Below the pieces are notes generated by a model. That model was not told the origin of the DNA and ran no database searches. It was given only the letters and a program-made list of their open reading frames with translations. A DNA stretch of 64,000 nucleotides from Sphingomonas sp. S1-29. GTDB lineage: Bacteria; Pseudomonadota; Alphaproteobacteria; Sphingomonadales; Sphingomonadaceae. Below are positions 1-11,105 of this stretch, one piece after another. The stretch's first letter is position 1; each line of letters starts with the position of its first letter. The DNA lies in contig NZ_CP110678.1 in NCBI RefSeq assembly GCF_026167545.1, positions 3,312,214 to 3,376,213 on the forward strand, given 5' to 3'. The position numbers and the translations under genes were made by a program.

Positions 1-1
1 G

Positions 2-1345
2 CTGGCGCTGCTCGATTTCCTGTGTCTGATCGCCGCCGCCGAGTTCGGCTGGCAATATCGGGTGCGCGAACTAGGGCTCGATCCCGAGGCGTTCACGACA
101 CGCATCCCGCAATTGCTGAGCTTCGCCGCGAGCCTCGGCACCGCGATGATCGCGGTCGGCGCATACAGCCCCGAGGCGCTGACATCGATGCGCGTGGCGG
201 CCGCGCGGCTGATCGTCGCGGTGTCGCTGGGGACGATCTTCCTGGCGGTGCTGTTCTTCCTGGTACCCGCGCTCACCTTCTGGCGCTCGAACCTGCTTTA
301 CGCGATGATCGCGGCGATCGGCCTGTTGTTCGTGCTGCGGCTGCTGATCGGCAAGACGCTTGGCGGGCAAATATTCAAACGCCGTGTAGTGGTGCTCGGG
401 GCGGGGCCGCGCGCGGCGCGGCTGAAGGCGCTGGCGCGCGCGCCCGGCGCGGGCTTCGTCGTCGTCGGCTATGTCTCGATGAGCGAAGCCAACCGCGTGA
501 TCCCCGAGGCGATCGCGCGCGATGCGATCTTCAACCTCGCCGATCATGTCGTGCTGCTCAACGCCTATGAAGTCGTGCTCGCGCTCGAGGAGCGCCGCAA
601 CGCGCTGCCGCTCAAGGATCTGGTGCGGATCAAGACCACCGGCGTCCATGTCAACGAAATCTCGACCTTCCTCGAACGCGAAACCGGCCGCGTCGACCTC
701 GACAGCCTCAACCCGTCGTGGCTGATCTTTTCAGACGGCTTTTCGTCGGGGCGGATGTTTTCGAGCGTGTTCAAGCGGCTGTTCGACCTCACCGCCAGCC
801 TCATCCTGCTCGCGCTGACGCTGCCGGTGATCCTGTTCATGGCGCTGGTAGTGAAGCTCACCAGCAAGGGGCCGGCCTTCTACCGCCAGCGCCGCGTCGG
901 GCTGTACAGCCAGGGCTTCGACATCGTGAAGCTGCGATCGATGCGAGTCGATGCCGAGGTGCCGGGGCAGGCGGTATGGGCCGAGAAGGACGATCCGCGG
1001 ATCACCGCGGTCGGCCGCTTCATCCGCAAGACGCGGATCGACGAGCTGCCGCAATGCTGGAGCGTGCTAAAGGGCGAGATGAGCTTCGTCGGCCCGCGGC
1101 CCGAGCGCCCGCAATTCGTCGACGATCTCGAACAGCAGCTGCCTTATTATGCCGAGCGCCACATGGTGAAGCCCGGCATCACCGGCTGGGCGCAGATCAA
1201 CTATCCCTATGGTGCCTCGATCGAGGATTCGCGGCAGAAGCTCGAATACGACCTGTATTACGCCAAGAATTACTCGCCCTTTCTCGACATCCTGATCCTA
1301 CTGCAGACGATCCGCGTGGTGCTGTGGCCCGAGGGCGCGCGGTGA
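2..1345 (+). CDS. XrtA/PEP-CTERM-type exopolysaccharide sugar transferase (5' end outside window)
   Basis: The frame is open from base 2, so the gene enters from the left and its start is not visible. The N-terminal part has several hydrophobic segments and a nucleotide-binding-like stretch (VVVLGAGPRAARL), as in polyprenyl-phosphate sugar transferases. The C-terminal 200 residues are a bacterial sugar transferase domain (PF02397 type), with KRLFDLTAS, a membrane segment, then FYRQRRVGLYSQGFDIVKLRSM and the late motifs TRIDELPQCWSVLKGEMSFVGPRPE and KPGITGWAQ. Such enzymes transfer the first sugar phosphate to undecaprenyl phosphate at the inner membrane. The neighbours prsK, prsR and the prsT-like gene make the XrtA-associated subgroup (TIGR03013-like) the best assignment. 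It ends 7 bases before prsK. Family is secure; the exact sugar is unknown. Confidence 0.88.
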   Translation: MALLDFLCLIAAAEFGWQYRVRELGLDPEAFTTRIPQLLSFAASLGTAMIAVGAYSPEALTSMRVAAARLIVAVSLGTIFLAVLFFLVPALTFWRSNLLYAMIAAIGLLFVLRLLIGKTLGGQIFKRRVVVLGAGPRAARLKALARAPGAGFVVVGYVSMSEANRVIPEAIARDAIFNLADHVVLLNAYEVVLALEERRNALPLKDLVRIKTTGVHVNEISTFLERETGRVDLDSLNPSWLIFSDGFSSGRMFSSVFKRLFDLTASLILLALTLPVILFMALVVKLTSKGPAFYRQRRVGLYSQGFDIVKLRSMRVDAEVPGQAVWAEKDDPRITAVGRFIRKTRIDELPQCWSVLKGEMSFVGPRPERPQFVDDLEQQLPYYAERHMVKPGITGWAQINYPYGASIEDSRQKLEYDLYYAKNYSPFLDILILLQTIRVVLWPEGAR

Positions 1346-1352
1346 CCCGGCG

Positions 1353-3394
1353 ATGATCGCATTTCTGGTTCTTTGGAGCCACGCGCTGGCAGCGCTGGCG
1401 TTCGCAGCGCTCGCATTGTCCACCACCCGGCAGCCGGCGGGGGCGGGGCGCATCTTGCTCGCGGCCGCCTTTGCGGCGACTGGCTTGTGGGCGTTGGCGG
1501 TAGCGGGCATCGGCGGCGACGCTGCGGTTACCCAGCTGATCAATATTGCTCGCAACCTCGCCTGGTTGGTCGTCGTCCACTGGCTATACCGGCGCGGGCA
1601 CGCTGCAGCCGCGCCGGCAGCGACCGTGTTTCACCTGACCGTGGCGGCGGTGCTGGCGATCGGTGGACTGTTGACCGCGATGGCGGCCCAAGGCGACAGC
1701 GCGGCGTTGGCCGCCGCGATGCTCGAAGCCGGCTATATCCTGCGGCTGCTGGGGTCGATCGGCGCGCTGGTGATGACGCGCAATGCATATGCCGCGTTTG
1801 CCAGCGGTGCACCGCGGGCATTGGCGCGGGTGGCGGCTGCGATGTGGTTGGTCGAGGTGAATCTGCTGACATTCGCCTGGGCGACCGATAGCTGGCCGCC
1901 CGAGTTGGTGGCGGCGCGCGGCATCGTGCTGGTGGGGCTCGCCGCGGTGCTCGCGGTGGCGCTCCAGCGCGGCGGCGGACGTCCGGTGCAATTGTCGCGC
2001 GCGGCGGCGATGCAATCGCTCTCGCTGCTGGCGATCCTCGGCTATTTCGCGCTGCTCGCCGCGGTGACCGGCGGGCTTCAGATGATCGGCGGCGGGCATG
2101 CGCGGCTGTGGCAGACCGCCTTCGTCTGCGGATCGACCGCAGCGGCGCTGGCGGTCCTGTCGACCGGATGGCTCCGCGCCTGGACTCGCGTGAAGCTCGC
2201 CAAGCATCTGTTCCGTCACCGTTATGACTATCGCGCCGAATGGCTGCGCTTCACCGATACGCTGGGCAAACCCGAGGACATCGCGCCGCTCGACGAGCGG
2301 ATGGTCAAGGCGATCGCCGACCTAACCGATTCGCCCGCGGGGCTGTTGCTCGTCCCCGACGCCGGCGGGCTCGGCATCGGGGCCACTTGGAACTGGGATG
2401 TCGGCGCGCTGCCCGCCACCGCCACCGCTCCCGAACTGGTCCGCCATCTCGAAGCCACCGGGCGGATCATCGAACTCGACGAGGTCCGCGCCGGGCGCAG
2501 CCCCGCCGAGGATAGCGACGCGATGCCGCAATGGCTGATCGACCAGCCCGACGCCTGGGTGGTGGTGCCGCTGCCGCATCTGACGACGCTGGCCGGAGTG
2601 ATCGTGCTCGCGCGCCCGCCGATCGATCGTGCGCTCGATTGGGAGGATTTCGACCTGCTCAAGGTGGTCGGCCGGCAAGTCGCGAGCTACCTCGCCGAAG
2701 CGCGCGCGCAGGCGCGGCTGACCGAGGCCGAGCGGTTCGAGGAATTCAACCGCCGCTTCGCCTTCATCCTGCACGACATTAAGAACCTCGTCAGCCAGCT
2801 CAGCCTGGTCGCGCGCAATGCCGAGCGGCATGCCGACAATCCGGCGTTCCGCGCCGACATGGTCGCGACGCTCAACGAATCGGCGACTAGGATGAACGAT
2901 CTTCTAGCCCGCCTGTCGCAATCGCAGCCGCAACGTGCCGACCCGCCACGCTCGGTGCCGGTGCTCGCCCTGGCGCAGCGTGTCGCCAGCGCGCGGCGGC
3001 TGGTCCGCCCGGTGGTGGTGACCGGCCCGCGCGACGTGCTCGCGCTCGCCGATCCGATCCGGCTCGAACAGATACTGAATCATCTCGTCCAGAACGCGAT
3101 CGAGGCAAGCCTACCAAGTGAGCCGGTAGGGATCGCCATATCGGATCACCCCGATCGCGTGGTGATCGAGGTGATCGACCGCGGTTGCGGCATGTCACCG
3201 GCGTTCGTGCGCGACCGGTTGTTCAAGCCGTTCGTGTCGACCAAGGCGAGCGGCTTCGGGATCGGCGCGTTCGAGGCACGCCAGCATGCGGTGGCGATGG
3301 GCGGCACGCTCGATGTCACCAGCCGCGAGGGCGAGGGGAGCTGCTTCCGCCTGACGCTGCCGATCGCGACCGCCGGCACGCTGGAGCGCGCGGC

Positions 3395-3398
<4 letters not shown>
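1353..3398 (+). CDS. prsK: PEP-CTERM system sensor histidine kinase PrsK
   Basis: This is a 681-residue membrane histidine kinase. The first ~290 residues hold eight or so hydrophobic segments with short loops, followed by a GAF-like region (about 310-455). The kinase core has the phospho-acceptor box HDIKNLVSQL with His474, and an ATPase domain with NHLVQNAIEAS (N box), VIDRGCGMSP (G1) and GFGIGAFEARQ (G2). This layout, and direct linkage to a sigma-54 activator behind an XrtA sugar transferase, match the PrsK family thought to control PEP-CTERM/exopolysaccharide genes. Its TGA overlaps the GTG start of prsR (GTGA), so the two are probably translationally coupled. Family and context are known; the input signal is not. 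Confidence 0.87.
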
Positions 3399-4733
<1,335 letters not shown>

Positions 4734-4750
<17 letters not shown>

Positions 4751-6716
4751 CGCCCGCCGGACGCTGCGACGGCGGATGGCGATCGGGGTGCTGGTGGTTG
4801 CCGCGCTGCTGGCCGCCATCTTCGTTGCGCGCGTGGTGTGGCCCGAGCGCAGCGACCGCGCCGGATCGGATGCGGCGATCGCGCGCGCGCTGGCCGAGCT
4901 CAAGACCGGCAATCCCAGCGCTGGGGTAGCGGCGGCGCATGAAGCGGTGCTCGCCGATCCCGCGCACGGACTGGCGCACGCGGTGCTCGCGCGGACGTTG
5001 CTGGCGATCGACGACGGGGTCGGTGCGGCGGCGGCGCTCGATCGCGCGGCGAAGGCAGGGTTCGACATGCGCCGCGTCGCGCAATTGCGCGCGCATGCGA
5101 GCTATCTCCAGGGTGATGCCGAAGCGGCGCTGGCCGAGCTTGGTCGCAGCCATCCGCGCTACGCCGTTTATGCCGATCGCATTCGCGCGTCGGCGCTCGC
5201 CGATCAAGGCGACACCGATCGCGCGCGCGCGTTGCTCGAGGCGGCGACGGCTGCCCGGCCCGGCGACTGGGCAGGGTGGGTGGCGCTTGCTCGGTTCCGG
5301 CAGGATATCGGCGACGAAGGCGGGGCGATCGCCGCGAGCGAACGCGCGATTGCCGCTGATCGGCGGCAAGTCGACACGCTGCGGCTGCGCGGCGAGATGG
5401 TGCGCAGCCAGTTCGGACCGGTCGCGGCCTTGCCCTGGTTCGCGCAGGCGGTAGCGCGCGATCCGGCGCATTTCGGGGCATTGATCGCCTATGCCGCGAC
5501 GCTCGGCGATATCGGGCGCACGCGCGAGATGCTGGCGATGGTGCGCCGCGCCGAGGCGGTTCGGCCCGGCGACCCGCAGGCGCTGTACCTGCAGGCGGTG
5601 CTGGCGGCGCGCGCAGGACGCTTTGCCCTCGCTGAGTCGGTCGTCCAGCGGCTGGGCGGCGCGGGTGAATCGATGCCCGGGGTGCTGCTGCTCAAGGGCG
5701 TGATCGACCTCCAGACCGGCCGCCTCGAACAGGCGATCGCGACGCTGCGGAGCTTGATCGACCGCCAGCCACGCAATTTCACCGCGCGCCGGTTGCTGGC
5801 GGCGGCGCTCGCGCGGTCCGACGCTTCGCGCGCCGCGATCGACGTGCTGCGCCCCGTCATCGAACGCAGCGATGCCGACAGCTATGCGCTGGTCACCGCC
5901 GCGCGCGCATTCGAGCGGATCGGCGAGCGCGGCCCCGCCGCCGGGCTGCTCGATCGCGCCGCGGTGCCTGCGCGGGGCGGATCGGGGGCGTTTGCCGGTG
6001 GGACCGATCTCGGCGCTGCGCTGGCGAGCGCTCGGCAGGCGCGGGGGGCGCCGGGGCCGACGATCGCCTATGTTCGCGCACTGGTGCGCAGCGGCGATCT
6101 GGCGCGCGCGCTTGCCGAGGCGCGCGCGCTGGCCGGACGCTATCCGGGGTTGCCCGCGGCGCATATCGCGATCGGCGACGTGGCGATGCTGGCGCGCCAG
6201 CCGGCGCTTGCCGCGCAGGCCTTTGCCCGCGCCGCCTCGCTGCGGTTCGACGAGCCCGCGATGCTCCGGCTGGTAGAGGCGCAGGATGCCGCCGGGCAGC
6301 GCGGCCCGGCGGCGAACACGCTCGCGCTGTTCGTGTCGCAGCATCCGGGCAATTTGGCGGCGCTTCGCCTGACCGCGGCGTGGCAGCTCGCGGGTGGCGA
6401 ACCCGGCGCCGCGATCGACACGTTCGCGGCGATCCGAGCCGTGGCAGGAAATCGCGATGCGGCGGTGCTGCTGGGGTCGGCGACGGCGCATCTCGCGATC
6501 GGCGAGATAGACCGCGCGCTAGCATTCGCGCGCGACGCCTATGCGTTGCAGCCACAGAACCCGATGGTCGCCGATGCCTATGGCGAGGCGTTGCGCGCCA
6601 GCGGCGACCGCCAGGGGGCGGTACAGTTGCTTCGCAAGGCAGCGTCGATCGCGCCCGGCCATCGCGGGATTGCCGCGCATCTGGCGCAGGCGATTGCCGA
6701 GCTGCGCGCGTCGTGA
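4734..6716 (+). CDS. TPR-repeat protein of the XrtA/PEP-CTERM locus (PrsT-like)
   Basis: This 660-residue protein has an N-terminal membrane anchor (about 15-37, GVLVVAALLAAIFVARVVW) and then almost only helical tetratricopeptide repeats, e.g. AHEAVLADPAHGLAHAVLAR and ARDAYALQPQNPMVADAYGE. It overlaps prsR by 17 bases in another frame, so co-expression is likely. Position and repeat architecture fit PrsT, the TPR protein of XrtA-type loci, although it is shorter than the ~900 residues I associate with PrsT. It would act as a periplasm-facing scaffold for polysaccharide or protein export. The anchor has no lipobox cysteine. The TPR call is firm; PrsT equivalence is inferred from context. Confidence 0.7.
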
Positions 6717-6765
6717 TCCGGCGTCTCGCTTGACCGCTTCGCGACTTGCCCCGAAACGAACCGGC

Positions 6766-7581
6766 ATGGGAAATGCCGAAACGCTGGGGCGCATCGCCGA
6801 CGCACTCGACCGGCTGGCGCCGCCGCGCGCCGCCACCGCCGATCCGCTCGCGCACGCCGCCTATGTCTGGCGCGGTGGGGCGCTCGCAGCGGCGCGGTCG
6901 TTCGCCCCGCTGCTGATCGACCGGTTGGTGGGGATCGATGCGCAAAAGGCGACGTTGCTCGCCAATCTTCGCCGATTGGCCGCGGGACACGCGGCGCAGG
7001 ACGCTTTGCTATGGGGCGCGCGCGGCACTGGCAAGTCGGCGCTGGTGAAGGCGGCGGTCGGCGCGGTGCAGGCCGAAGGCGGCGGGCTGGCGCTCGTCGA
7101 AGCCGGGGCGGGCGAAGTGGCGAGCCTGCCCGCCTTGTTCGCCGCGATCGACGGCACGCCGCGCGCGTTCGTGATCTTCGTCGATGACCTGGGCTTCGAC
7201 ACCGCCGCCGATGCGCGGTCGCTGCGTTCGCTGCTCGAAGGCGGGGCCGAAGCGCGGCCCGACAATGCGCGGCTGGTGGTGACCTCGAACCGCCGCCATT
7301 TGATCCCGCGCAACCTCGCCGACCAGGAAGACGCGATCAACCAGCGCGACGTGATCGACGACCAACTGGCGCTCGCCGATCGCTTTGGGCTGAGCCTCGG
7401 CTTCCACGCGCTCGACCAGGACGGTTACCTCGCGATCGTGCGCGGCTATTGCGAAGCCGAAGGCCTGCCCTTCGACGCGCACGACGCGGTGCAATGGGCG
7501 ACGCGGCGCGGCAGCCGGTCGGGGCGGGTGGCGTGGCAATATGTCACCGAGGTCGCCGGGCGCGCGGGGCGGGCGGTTTAG
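6766..7581 (+). CDS. DUF815-family AAA ATPase
   Basis: This is a 271-residue cytoplasmic P-loop ATPase. Walker A is WGARGTGKSALVK (about residue 86 on) and Walker B is FVIFVDDLGFD. A sensor-like VVTSNRRHLIPRNLADQ and a C-terminal GRSGRVAWQYVTEVAGR complete the pattern of PF05673 (DUF815), whose function is unknown. The ATG at 6766 is chosen because it starts the conserved part (MGNAETLGRIADAL); a TTG at 6730 is in frame but adds unconserved-looking residues. It lies 49 bases behind the TPR gene, and its end overlaps the convergent toxin gene by 4 bases. Confidence 0.82.
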   Translation: MGNAETLGRIADALDRLAPPRAATADPLAHAAYVWRGGALAAARSFAPLLIDRLVGIDAQKATLLANLRRLAAGHAAQDALLWGARGTGKSALVKAAVGAVQAEGGGLALVEAGAGEVASLPALFAAIDGTPRAFVIFVDDLGFDTAADARSLRSLLEGGAEARPDNARLVVTSNRRHLIPRNLADQEDAINQRDVIDDQLALADRFGLSLGFHALDQDGYLAIVRGYCEAEGLPFDAHDAVQWATRRGSRSGRVAWQYVTEVAGRAGRAV

Positions 7582-7868
7582 GCCAGGTCGATCCGCGACA
7601 AATCGCGCGCCGAATGGATGATGCGGACGATGACGACCGCATCCGGGTCGATCCGGTAAAGGATATTGTACTTGGCCACCGACAGCACCCGCATACCGAT
7701 AGCGGCCTCGTCACGCGCGGGTGCGCTTCGCGGGTGGTCGCGCAGCCGGGCGATCGACGCCCCGATCCGGTCGAGCAGCCGCTGGGCGGCAACCGCGTCG
7801 AAAGTGGCGACATATTCGTATATCGCGTCGAGATCGCTTCGCGCGCGGCGCTGAAAGCGAAGCTTCAT
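7578..7868 (-). CDS. ParE/RelE-superfamily toxin
   Basis: This 96-residue basic protein has the ParE fold signature: MKLRFQRRARSDLDAIYEYV at the start, the central GASIARLRDHPRSAPARDE, and the C-terminal YNILYRIDPDAVVIVRIIHSARDL strand pair. ParE toxins usually act on DNA gyrase, while RelE members cut mRNA. The conserved Arg/His in IIHSARD argue for ParE. It overlaps the upstream antitoxin by 4 bases (ATGA). Its last codons overlap the convergent DUF815 gene, so the module is packed against a housekeeping-like gene without spare DNA. Confidence 0.85.
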   Translation of the reverse strand: MKLRFQRRARSDLDAIYEYVATFDAVAAQRLLDRIGASIARLRDHPRSAPARDEAAIGMRVLSVAKYNILYRIDPDAVVIVRIIHSARDLSRIDLA

Positions 7869-8140
7869 TCAGCGGCGCGCGCGGCCAGCCGTTCATTGCC
7901 CCGCCGGATGATGTCTTCGAAAAAGTCATCGGGCATGTCGATCGGCTCGCCGCTCGCCAGACCTTCCTCCCACGCAGCGCGAAGCCGGGCGTTCTCGTCT
8001 TCGCGGGTCTGCAAAAACAACCGTAGCGCGTGCTGCACTACCGCATCGACATCAGCATACTGCCCGGTCGCGACCGCGCGATCGATATTGACCGCCACTT
8101 CGTTGGCCAGCTCGATCGTGATCTTGCGAATCGCACCCAT
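7865..8140 (-). CDS. ParD-type antitoxin
   Basis: This 91-residue acidic protein has a ribbon-helix-helix N-terminus (ITIELANEVAVNIDRAVATGQYADVDAVVQHALRLF) that would bind its own operator. The C-terminal tail is disordered and acidic (EPIDMPDDFFEDIIRRGNERLA) and would wrap the toxin. Two ATG codons are adjacent (8143 and 8140). A strong GGAGG lies 3 bases before the first and 6 before the second, which favours 8140. It precedes the toxin with an ATGA overlap, the normal antitoxin-first order, so autoregulation by the RHH domain is expected. Confidence 0.83.
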   Translation of the reverse strand: MGAIRKITIELANEVAVNIDRAVATGQYADVDAVVQHALRLFLQTREDENARLRAAWEEGLASGEPIDMPDDFFEDIIRRGNERLAARAAE

Positions 8141-8167
8141 CATCAGCCTCCATCGCGGGCCAGCCTA

Positions 8168-9949
8168 TCACCCAGCCGCGAGCGCTTCCACCTGCTCGGC
8201 CAGCGCCAGCCAGCGTGCCTCGGCGGCTTCCTTTTCCTCGCGCGCGCGGGCGATCGTTGCCATCAGCCGGTCGAAACCGTCATGGTCGCGTGCGTATAGC
8301 TCGGGATCGGCCAGCCGCTCCTCGTCACGCGCGATCGTCACTTCCAGTTCCTCGATCCGCTTGGGCAGCAACTCATAGTCGCGCTGGTCCTTGTAGCTGA
8401 GCTTTACCGGCTTGGACTTCGGAGCGTCGGGGCTCGCCTTGCCCGCCTTTTTCGCCGCGACCTGGCGCACCTTGCGCTTGGCTTCCCAATCGGCATAGCC
8501 GCCGACCACCATGTCGACCGTTCCCGATCCGTCGAGTCCGATCGTCATCGTCACGGTGCGATCGAGAAAGTCGCGGTCATGGCTGACGATCAGCACGGTG
8601 CCGTCATAATCGGCGATCACTTCCTGCAACAGGTCGAGCGTTTCGAGGTCGAGATCGTTGGTCGGCTCGTCGAGCACCATCAGGTTCGATGGCCGCGCGA
8701 ATTCGCGCGCCAGCAGCAATCGCGATCGCTCGCCGCCCGACAGCGTGCCGATCTTGGCCTCGACCATCGTTGGTTCGAACAGGAATTCCTTCAGATAGCC
8801 GTGGATATGCTTGCGAACCCCCAGCACGTCGATCCATTCGCCGCCATCGGCGACGACCTCGCGCACCGTCTTTTCGGGGGCCATCTTGCTGCGTTGCTGA
8901 TCGATGATCACCGGATCGAGCGTCTTGGCGAGGCGGATGTGGCCGCTATCGGGTTCGATCTCGCCGGTCAGCAGCTTGAGCAAGGTCGACTTGCCCGCGC
9001 CGTTCTTGCCGACGATGCCGATCCGGTCGCCGCGGGTGATCCGCAGCGTCAGGTCGTTGATGATCGTGCGATCACCGTACCCCTTGGTCACGCCCTTGGC
9101 GTCGATCACCACCTTGGTCTTCGAATTGTCGGCGGCGGTCGTGAGGTTCGCCGCGCCCGCCGGCCCGGTCATCGCCGCGCGTTCGGCGCGCATTTCGTAC
9201 AGCTTGGTCAGCCGCCCCTGATTGCGCTTGCGCCGCCCGGTCACGCCGCGCTGGAGCCAATGCTCCTCTAGCTTCAGCCGCGCGTCGAGCTTTTCGGCAT
9301 TGCGCTGTTCGTCGGCATAGACCTGCTCGGTCCAGGCATCGAACCCGCCAAAGCCGATCTCGGCGCGGCGCATCGATCCGCGATCGAGCCACAAGGTCTG
9401 CTTGGTCAGCCGCGTCAGGAAGGTACGGTCATGGCTGATGACCACGAAGGCACCGCGATAGCGGTTCAGCCATTCCTCGAGCCATTCGATCGCGTGGATG
9501 TCGAGATGGTTGGTCGGCTCGTCGAGCAGCAGCACATCCGGGTCCTGCGCCAGCGCGCGCGCGATGCCAGCACGCCGCCGTTCGCCGCCGCTCGCGGTCG
9601 CGGCCTCGCGGCTCAGGTCGATGCCGAGCTGGTCGGCGATCGATTCGGCCTCGTGCCGCGCCGGCGCATCGTCGCCCGACAACACATAGTCCATCAGCGT
9701 CAGGCAGCCGGTCATCCGCGGCTCCTGTTCGAGCGTGACGACGTTGGTGCCGGGCACGATCACCCGGCGGCCCTCGTCGGCCTCGACCTGTCCGCCGAGT
9801 AATTTGAGCAAGGTCGTCTTGCCCGCGCCGTTGCGGCCGATCAGCGCGATGCGGTCGCGCGCGCCGATATGGATGTCGAGGTTGCGAAAGAGCCAACCCG
9901 AGCCCTGGACGAGGCCGAGATTTTCGAATGCGAGAAGGGGTGCTGCCAT
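8168..9949 (-). CDS. ABC-F family ATPase (Uup-like)
   Basis: This 593-residue soluble protein has two ABC cassettes and no membrane domain. Cassette 1 has Walker A IGRNGAGKTTLLKLL, signature ASGGERRR and Walker B LLLDEPTNHLD. Cassette 2 has VGKNGAGKSTLLKLL, LSGGERSR and VLDEPTNDLD. The two are joined by the ABC-F linker (LKLEEHWLQRGVTGRRKRNQGR). A C-terminal coiled coil (KRIEELEVTIARDEERLADPE) follows, as in Uup. ABC-F proteins act on ribosomes to relieve stalled translation, and Uup also affects transposon excision and branched DNA. It sits upstream of parD on the same strand with a 24-base gap. Confidence 0.88.
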   Translation of the reverse strand: MAAPLLAFENLGLVQGSGWLFRNLDIHIGARDRIALIGRNGAGKTTLLKLLGGQVEADEGRRVIVPGTNVVTLEQEPRMTGCLTLMDYVLSGDDAPARHEAESIADQLGIDLSREAATASGGERRRAGIARALAQDPDVLLLDEPTNHLDIHAIEWLEEWLNRYRGAFVVISHDRTFLTRLTKQTLWLDRGSMRRAEIGFGGFDAWTEQVYADEQRNAEKLDARLKLEEHWLQRGVTGRRKRNQGRLTKLYEMRAERAAMTGPAGAANLTTAADNSKTKVVIDAKGVTKGYGDRTIINDLTLRITRGDRIGIVGKNGAGKSTLLKLLTGEIEPDSGHIRLAKTLDPVIIDQQRSKMAPEKTVREVVADGGEWIDVLGVRKHIHGYLKEFLFEPTMVEAKIGTLSGGERSRLLLAREFARPSNLMVLDEPTNDLDLETLDLLQEVIADYDGTVLIVSHDRDFLDRTVTMTIGLDGSGTVDMVVGGYADWEAKRKVRQVAAKKAGKASPDAPKSKPVKLSYKDQRDYELLPKRIEELEVTIARDEERLADPELYARDHDGFDRLMATIARAREEKEAAEARWLALAEQVEALAAG

Positions 9950-10085
9950 GATGGGGACGCTCTAGGGCGCGGACGGTTTAGCGGCAATGGGTGCGTACCG
10001 CGTTGCCATTTCGCCACGCGCACGTTGCCGAATGGCGACGTTTCCATTCAGAGGCTGTTCAACGCCCGAACCCTATGCAAAGCCG

Positions 10086-10400
10086 ATGACAATGTCGGCG
10101 ATGCGTGGTTTTCTTGGCATAGCGTGCCTGCTGGTTCCGTTCGGCGCGGTAGCCGGCGAACCGTCGCAGCGGCAGCGCGACCATGACGCGGTGCGCGAGG
10201 CGCGGATGCAGGGACGGCTGCTTCCGCTGCGCGAGATCGAGCGGCGCGTGGTGCCGCAGCTGCGCGGTGCGCGCTATCTCGGCTTTGAATTCGATTCGGG
10301 AAGTTCGGTTTACACGCTGAAGTTCCTGCGCGATGGCAATGTGATCTGGGTGTCGGTCGACGGGCGTTCGGGGCAGGTCCTCGGGCGTTCGGGCAACTGA
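10086..10400 (+). CDS. Small secreted PepSY-like protein
   Basis: A signal peptide (MRGFLGIACLLVPFGAVA, predicted cut before GEPSQ) is followed by a mature part of about 85 residues with the PepSY pattern: RLLPLREIERRVVPQL, then GFEFDSGSSVYTLKFLRDGNVIWVSVDGRSGQVLG. PepSY domains often inhibit peptidases or modulate sensor kinases. The ATG at 10086 is the first in the block MTMSAMRGF; 10092 or 10101 are possible, and none has a clear Shine-Dalgarno. It stops 25 bases before a PhoP-like regulator and kinase pair, so it may feed that system or be its input module. Confidence 0.75.
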   Translation: MTMSAMRGFLGIACLLVPFGAVAGEPSQRQRDHDAVREARMQGRLLPLREIERRVVPQLRGARYLGFEFDSGSSVYTLKFLRDGNVIWVSVDGRSGQVLGRSGN

Positions 10401-10425
10401 CAACCCCCACGCGGAAGGAACAACG

Positions 10426-11103
10426 ATGCGCGTATTGATCGTCGAGGATGAACCCAATCTGCGCCAGCAGCTCAGCAACACGCTGGTGGGGGCAGGCTAT
10501 GCCGTCGATCAGGCAAGCGACGGCGAGGAAGGCCATTATCTCGGCTCGACCGAGCAATATGACGCGATCATCCTCGATCTGGGGCTGCCCGAGGTCGATG
10601 GGCTGACGGTGCTCGATCGCTGGCGCAAGGAGGGCAAGACGACGCCGGTGCTGGTGCTCACCGCGCGTGACAGCTGGTCGGACAAGGTCGCCGGGCTCGA
10701 CGCCGGTGCCGACGATTATGTCGCCAAGCCCTTCCAGAGCGAGGAACTGATCGCCCGCCTGCGCGCGCTCATCCGCCGCGCGTCGGGCAACGCCTCGGCC
10801 GAACTGACCGCGGGCGACATCCGCCTCGACACGCGCAGCGGCAAGGTCACGCGCGCGGGCGAGCCGGTGAAGCTGACCGCGCAGGAGTACAAGCTGCTCA
10901 GCTATCTGCTCCACCACAAGGGCAAGGTCGTCAGCCGCACCGAGCTGATCGAGCATATCTACGACCAGGATTTCGATCGCGATTCGAACACGATCGAGGT
11001 GTTCGTGACGCGAATCCGCAAGAAGCTGGGCTCGGACGTCATCACCACGATCCGCGGCATGGGCTACAGCCTCGACGAGCCTGGCACGCCGCCGCCGGCC
11101 TGA
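10426..11103 (+). CDS. OmpR/PhoP-like response regulator
   Basis: This 225-residue protein has a receiver domain (IVEDEPNL pocket, phospho-Asp in YDAIILDLGLPEVDG, Thr in VLTARDSWSDK, Lys in YVAKPF) and a C-terminal winged helix (VKLTAQEYKLLSYLLHHKGKVVSRTELIEHIYDQDFDRDSNTIEVFVTRIRKKLG). All phosphorylation residues are present. AAGGAA sits 7 bases before the ATG. It is 2 bases upstream of its kinase. The pairing with a PepSY protein resembles FeuPQ/PhoPQ-type systems of alphaproteobacteria that sense envelope or osmotic stress; the actual signal is unknown. Confidence 0.87.
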   Translation: MRVLIVEDEPNLRQQLSNTLVGAGYAVDQASDGEEGHYLGSTEQYDAIILDLGLPEVDGLTVLDRWRKEGKTTPVLVLTARDSWSDKVAGLDAGADDYVAKPFQSEELIARLRALIRRASGNASAELTAGDIRLDTRSGKVTRAGEPVKLTAQEYKLLSYLLHHKGKVVSRTELIEHIYDQDFDRDSNTIEVFVTRIRKKLGSDVITTIRGMGYSLDEPGTPPPA

Positions 11104-11105
11104 TC

